A DNA stretch of 64,000 nucleotides from Desulfarculus sp. (GTDB lineage: Bacteria; Desulfobacterota; Desulfarculia; Desulfarculales; Desulfarculaceae), in assembly GCA_003605055.1 (NCBI GenBank), contig QZKP01000075.1, forward strand, positions 26,961 to 90,960, in the 5' to 3' direction. The notes below the pieces were generated by a model, which did not search any database, was not told the DNA's origin, and saw only the letters and a list, made by a program, of their open reading frames with translations. Position numbers and translations under genes: made by a program. Positions 63,311 through 64,000 of the stretch are shown piece by piece; the stretch's first letter is position 1; every line of letters begins with the position of its first letter.

Positions 63311-63569
63311 GGGACTTCTCGCCGGTCTGGTCTGTCTTGTCCTGGGCCTGAGAGTGGGACCCGCAGCCATGTCCGCCCTTATGGTCCCGGTGCATGAAAA
63401 GGTGCATCAGGGGGCAGAGCAGGAATATGGCAAAGGGCGCCAGACTCCACAACCGCTCGCCGCCCCAGTAGATCAGCAGGCCGCCGCCCAGCACGGCCAG
63501 GACCAGCCAGGGCAGGCGGTTGGGGGCCAAAAGGCGGTTAAGCCAGGCCGGCAGGGTAATTTGGTCCAT
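63303..63569 (-). CDS. Small DUF2933-like membrane protein
   Basis: ATG 63569 follows CAAGGAGG, giving 88 residues. There are two hydrophobic segments (LPWLVLAVLGGGLLIYWGG and SLAPFAIFLLCPLMHLFMHRD), then a His/Gly/Cys tail HRDHKGGHGCGSHS. The tail may bind metal. Similar small proteins accompany copper-resistance loci. It overlaps the next gene by 8 nt and follows a sigma-54 promoter. Confidence 0.75.
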   Translation of the reverse strand: MDQITLPAWLNRLLAPNRLPWLVLAVLGGGLLIYWGGERLWSLAPFAIFLLCPLMHLFMHRDHKGGHGCGSHSQAQDKTDQTGEKSHG

Positions 63570-63609
63570 GAAGGCCTCCTTGGGTTGGATTGCTTTGCCA
63601 CCCAGGTCT

Positions 63610-63625
63610 TGCACAAAAAGTGCCA
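63610..63625 (-). promoter_or_regulatory. Sigma-54 promoter of the DUF2933/ICMT genes
   Basis: TGGCAC-N5-GTGCA on the minus strand has a perfect -24 half and the GG-N10-GC spacing, with one change in the -12 half. The start would be near 63599, about 30 nt before the ATG. Confidence 0.7.
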
Positions 63626-63641
63626 GCATTTTAGTATGATA

Positions 63642-63667
63642 TTAACTAGATGTTAATAGTGACTATT
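63642..63667. promoter_or_regulatory. Two overlapping inverted repeats upstream of the sigma-54 promoter
   Basis: TTAAC-TAGAT-GTTAA (63642-63656) and AATAGT-G-ACTATT (63655-63667) overlap by two bases. They lie within 45 nt upstream of the -24 element and may bind an activator. No gene is seen in 63630-63768. Confidence 0.45.
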
Positions 63668-63768
63668 TAGGCTTAAACCATCAGGTGGACGCCTGAATGA
63701 GGTGGGAATAATTTATGCGTGCCGGCCGCGGTCCCGGGCGCCTGCAGCGGCCTGGGGGCCTGGCCCCC

Positions 63769-64000
63769 TCAGTGGCGGCCAGGAGCGGGCTTGGCAACGG
63801 TTTTGTCTGACGGGGCCTGCTTGGGCAGGAAAACGGTGAACACCGAGCCTGCGCCCACCTCGCTGGTGACCATGACCCTGCCGCCGTGCCCGGTGACGAT
63901 AGCCTCCACGCCGGCCAGGCCCAGGCCGTGGCCGCGGCTCTTGCCCTGGGAGCGCCCCCGGTAGAACATGTCGAAGATATAGGGTAGATCTTCGGTGGCG
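63769..64000 (-). CDS. Sensor histidine kinase, C-terminal part (truncated by window end)
   Basis: Only the C-terminal 76 codons are inside the window. They encode the end of a HATPase domain, ATEDLPYIFDMFYRG then GHGLGLAGVEAIVTGHGGR and GAGSVFTVFLP, which are the F-, G2- and terminal motifs of a histidine kinase. The gene runs toward the metal genes behind sigma-54 promoters, so it may be a ZraS/NtrB-type kinase for a sigma-54 response regulator outside the window. That is inference. Confidence 0.85.
   Translation of the reverse strand, partial: ATEDLPYIFDMFYRGRSQGKSRGHGLGLAGVEAIVTGHGGRVMVTSEVGAGSVFTVFLPKQAPSDKTVAKPAPGRH

Overview
The window is GC-rich, densely coded chromosomal DNA. It most likely comes from an anaerobic, sulfate-reducing Desulfobacterota (a Desulfarculus-like deltaproteobacterium is my inference). 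The evidence is a complete dsrMKJOP electron-transfer operon, two ATP-dependent 2-hydroxyacyl-CoA dehydratase/benzoyl-CoA-reductase-type modules, many sigma-54 activators and -24/-12 promoters, and two genes with an in-frame UGA followed by a SECIS-like hairpin (selenoproteins). I saw no insertion sequence, CRISPR array, prophage or rRNA. Two tRNAs are present: Arg(CCG) and Leu(TAA).

Layout. (1) 19-9444, plus strand: a catabolic cluster with a biotin-dependent carboxylase (carrier, biotin carboxylase, PycB-like carboxyltransferase), two beta-keto acid cleavage enzymes (BKACE), a TRAP transporter (DctP plus fused DctQM) and a 3-hydroxyacyl-CoA/3-hydroxyacid dehydrogenase. It is followed by a convergent PAS-containing sigma-54 activator. 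(2) 11246-18627, plus strand: an operon behind a sigma-54 promoter encoding a two-subunit aconitase-X, two HgdB-like dehydratase subunits, their BadF/HgdC ATPase activator, a CooC-type ATPase and a Cys-rich iron-sulfur protein. (3) 18704-25702: tRNA-Arg, a universal stress protein, a small three-repeat Cys protein, and dsrMKJOP led by an RsbRD-N-like gene. (4) 25850-31420, plus strand: a VOC protein, then a second dehydratase module behind a clear sigma-70 promoter, with its own activator, a Cys-depleted AhpD-like protein and an aldo/keto reductase with a ferredoxin tail. (5) 31484-38649: STAS protein, NYN plus cold-shock fusion with a structured leader RNA, a divergent sigma-54-type activator, an XRE/Cys-rich regulator and HEAT-repeat gene sharing three copies of a TACCAC-N3-GTGGTA operator, an ANTAR protein, polyprenyl diphosphate synthase and tRNA-Leu.

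(6) 38832-51359, minus strand: a 12-gene Liv-ABC catabolic operon behind a perfect-consensus sigma-54 promoter. It encodes LivKHMGF, VOC protein, CoA ligase, SDR, a 4-hydroxybutyryl-CoA-dehydratase-family enzyme with all four cluster ligands, thiolase, a MetE/UroD-like protein and a haloalkane dehalogenase. A 1058-residue sigma-54 activator with a TPR-like N-terminus is divergent from it. (7) 55429-56517, minus strand: a MerR(Hg)-type regulator with the three mercury-binding cysteines and a classical long-spacer promoter, followed by a thioredoxin-like protein and a selenoprotein. (8) 56581-64000, minus strand: EF-hand-like lipoprotein, a GrdB/PrdB-type selenoprotein, a methyltransferase, a CopA-type copper ATPase, HMA-membrane proteins with two more sigma-54 promoters, and the C-terminus of a histidine kinase running off the window.

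Together these regions describe an anaerobe that imports carboxylic or aromatic acids by TRAP and Liv systems, activates them to CoA esters, uses ATP-driven radical dehydratases and iron-sulfur enzymes on them, and passes electrons to sulfate reduction through DsrMKJOP. The observations I consider most novel are the MerR-thioredoxin-selenoprotein operon, the aconitase-X/dehydratase/CooC operon, the XRE operator pair and the structured RNA leader.
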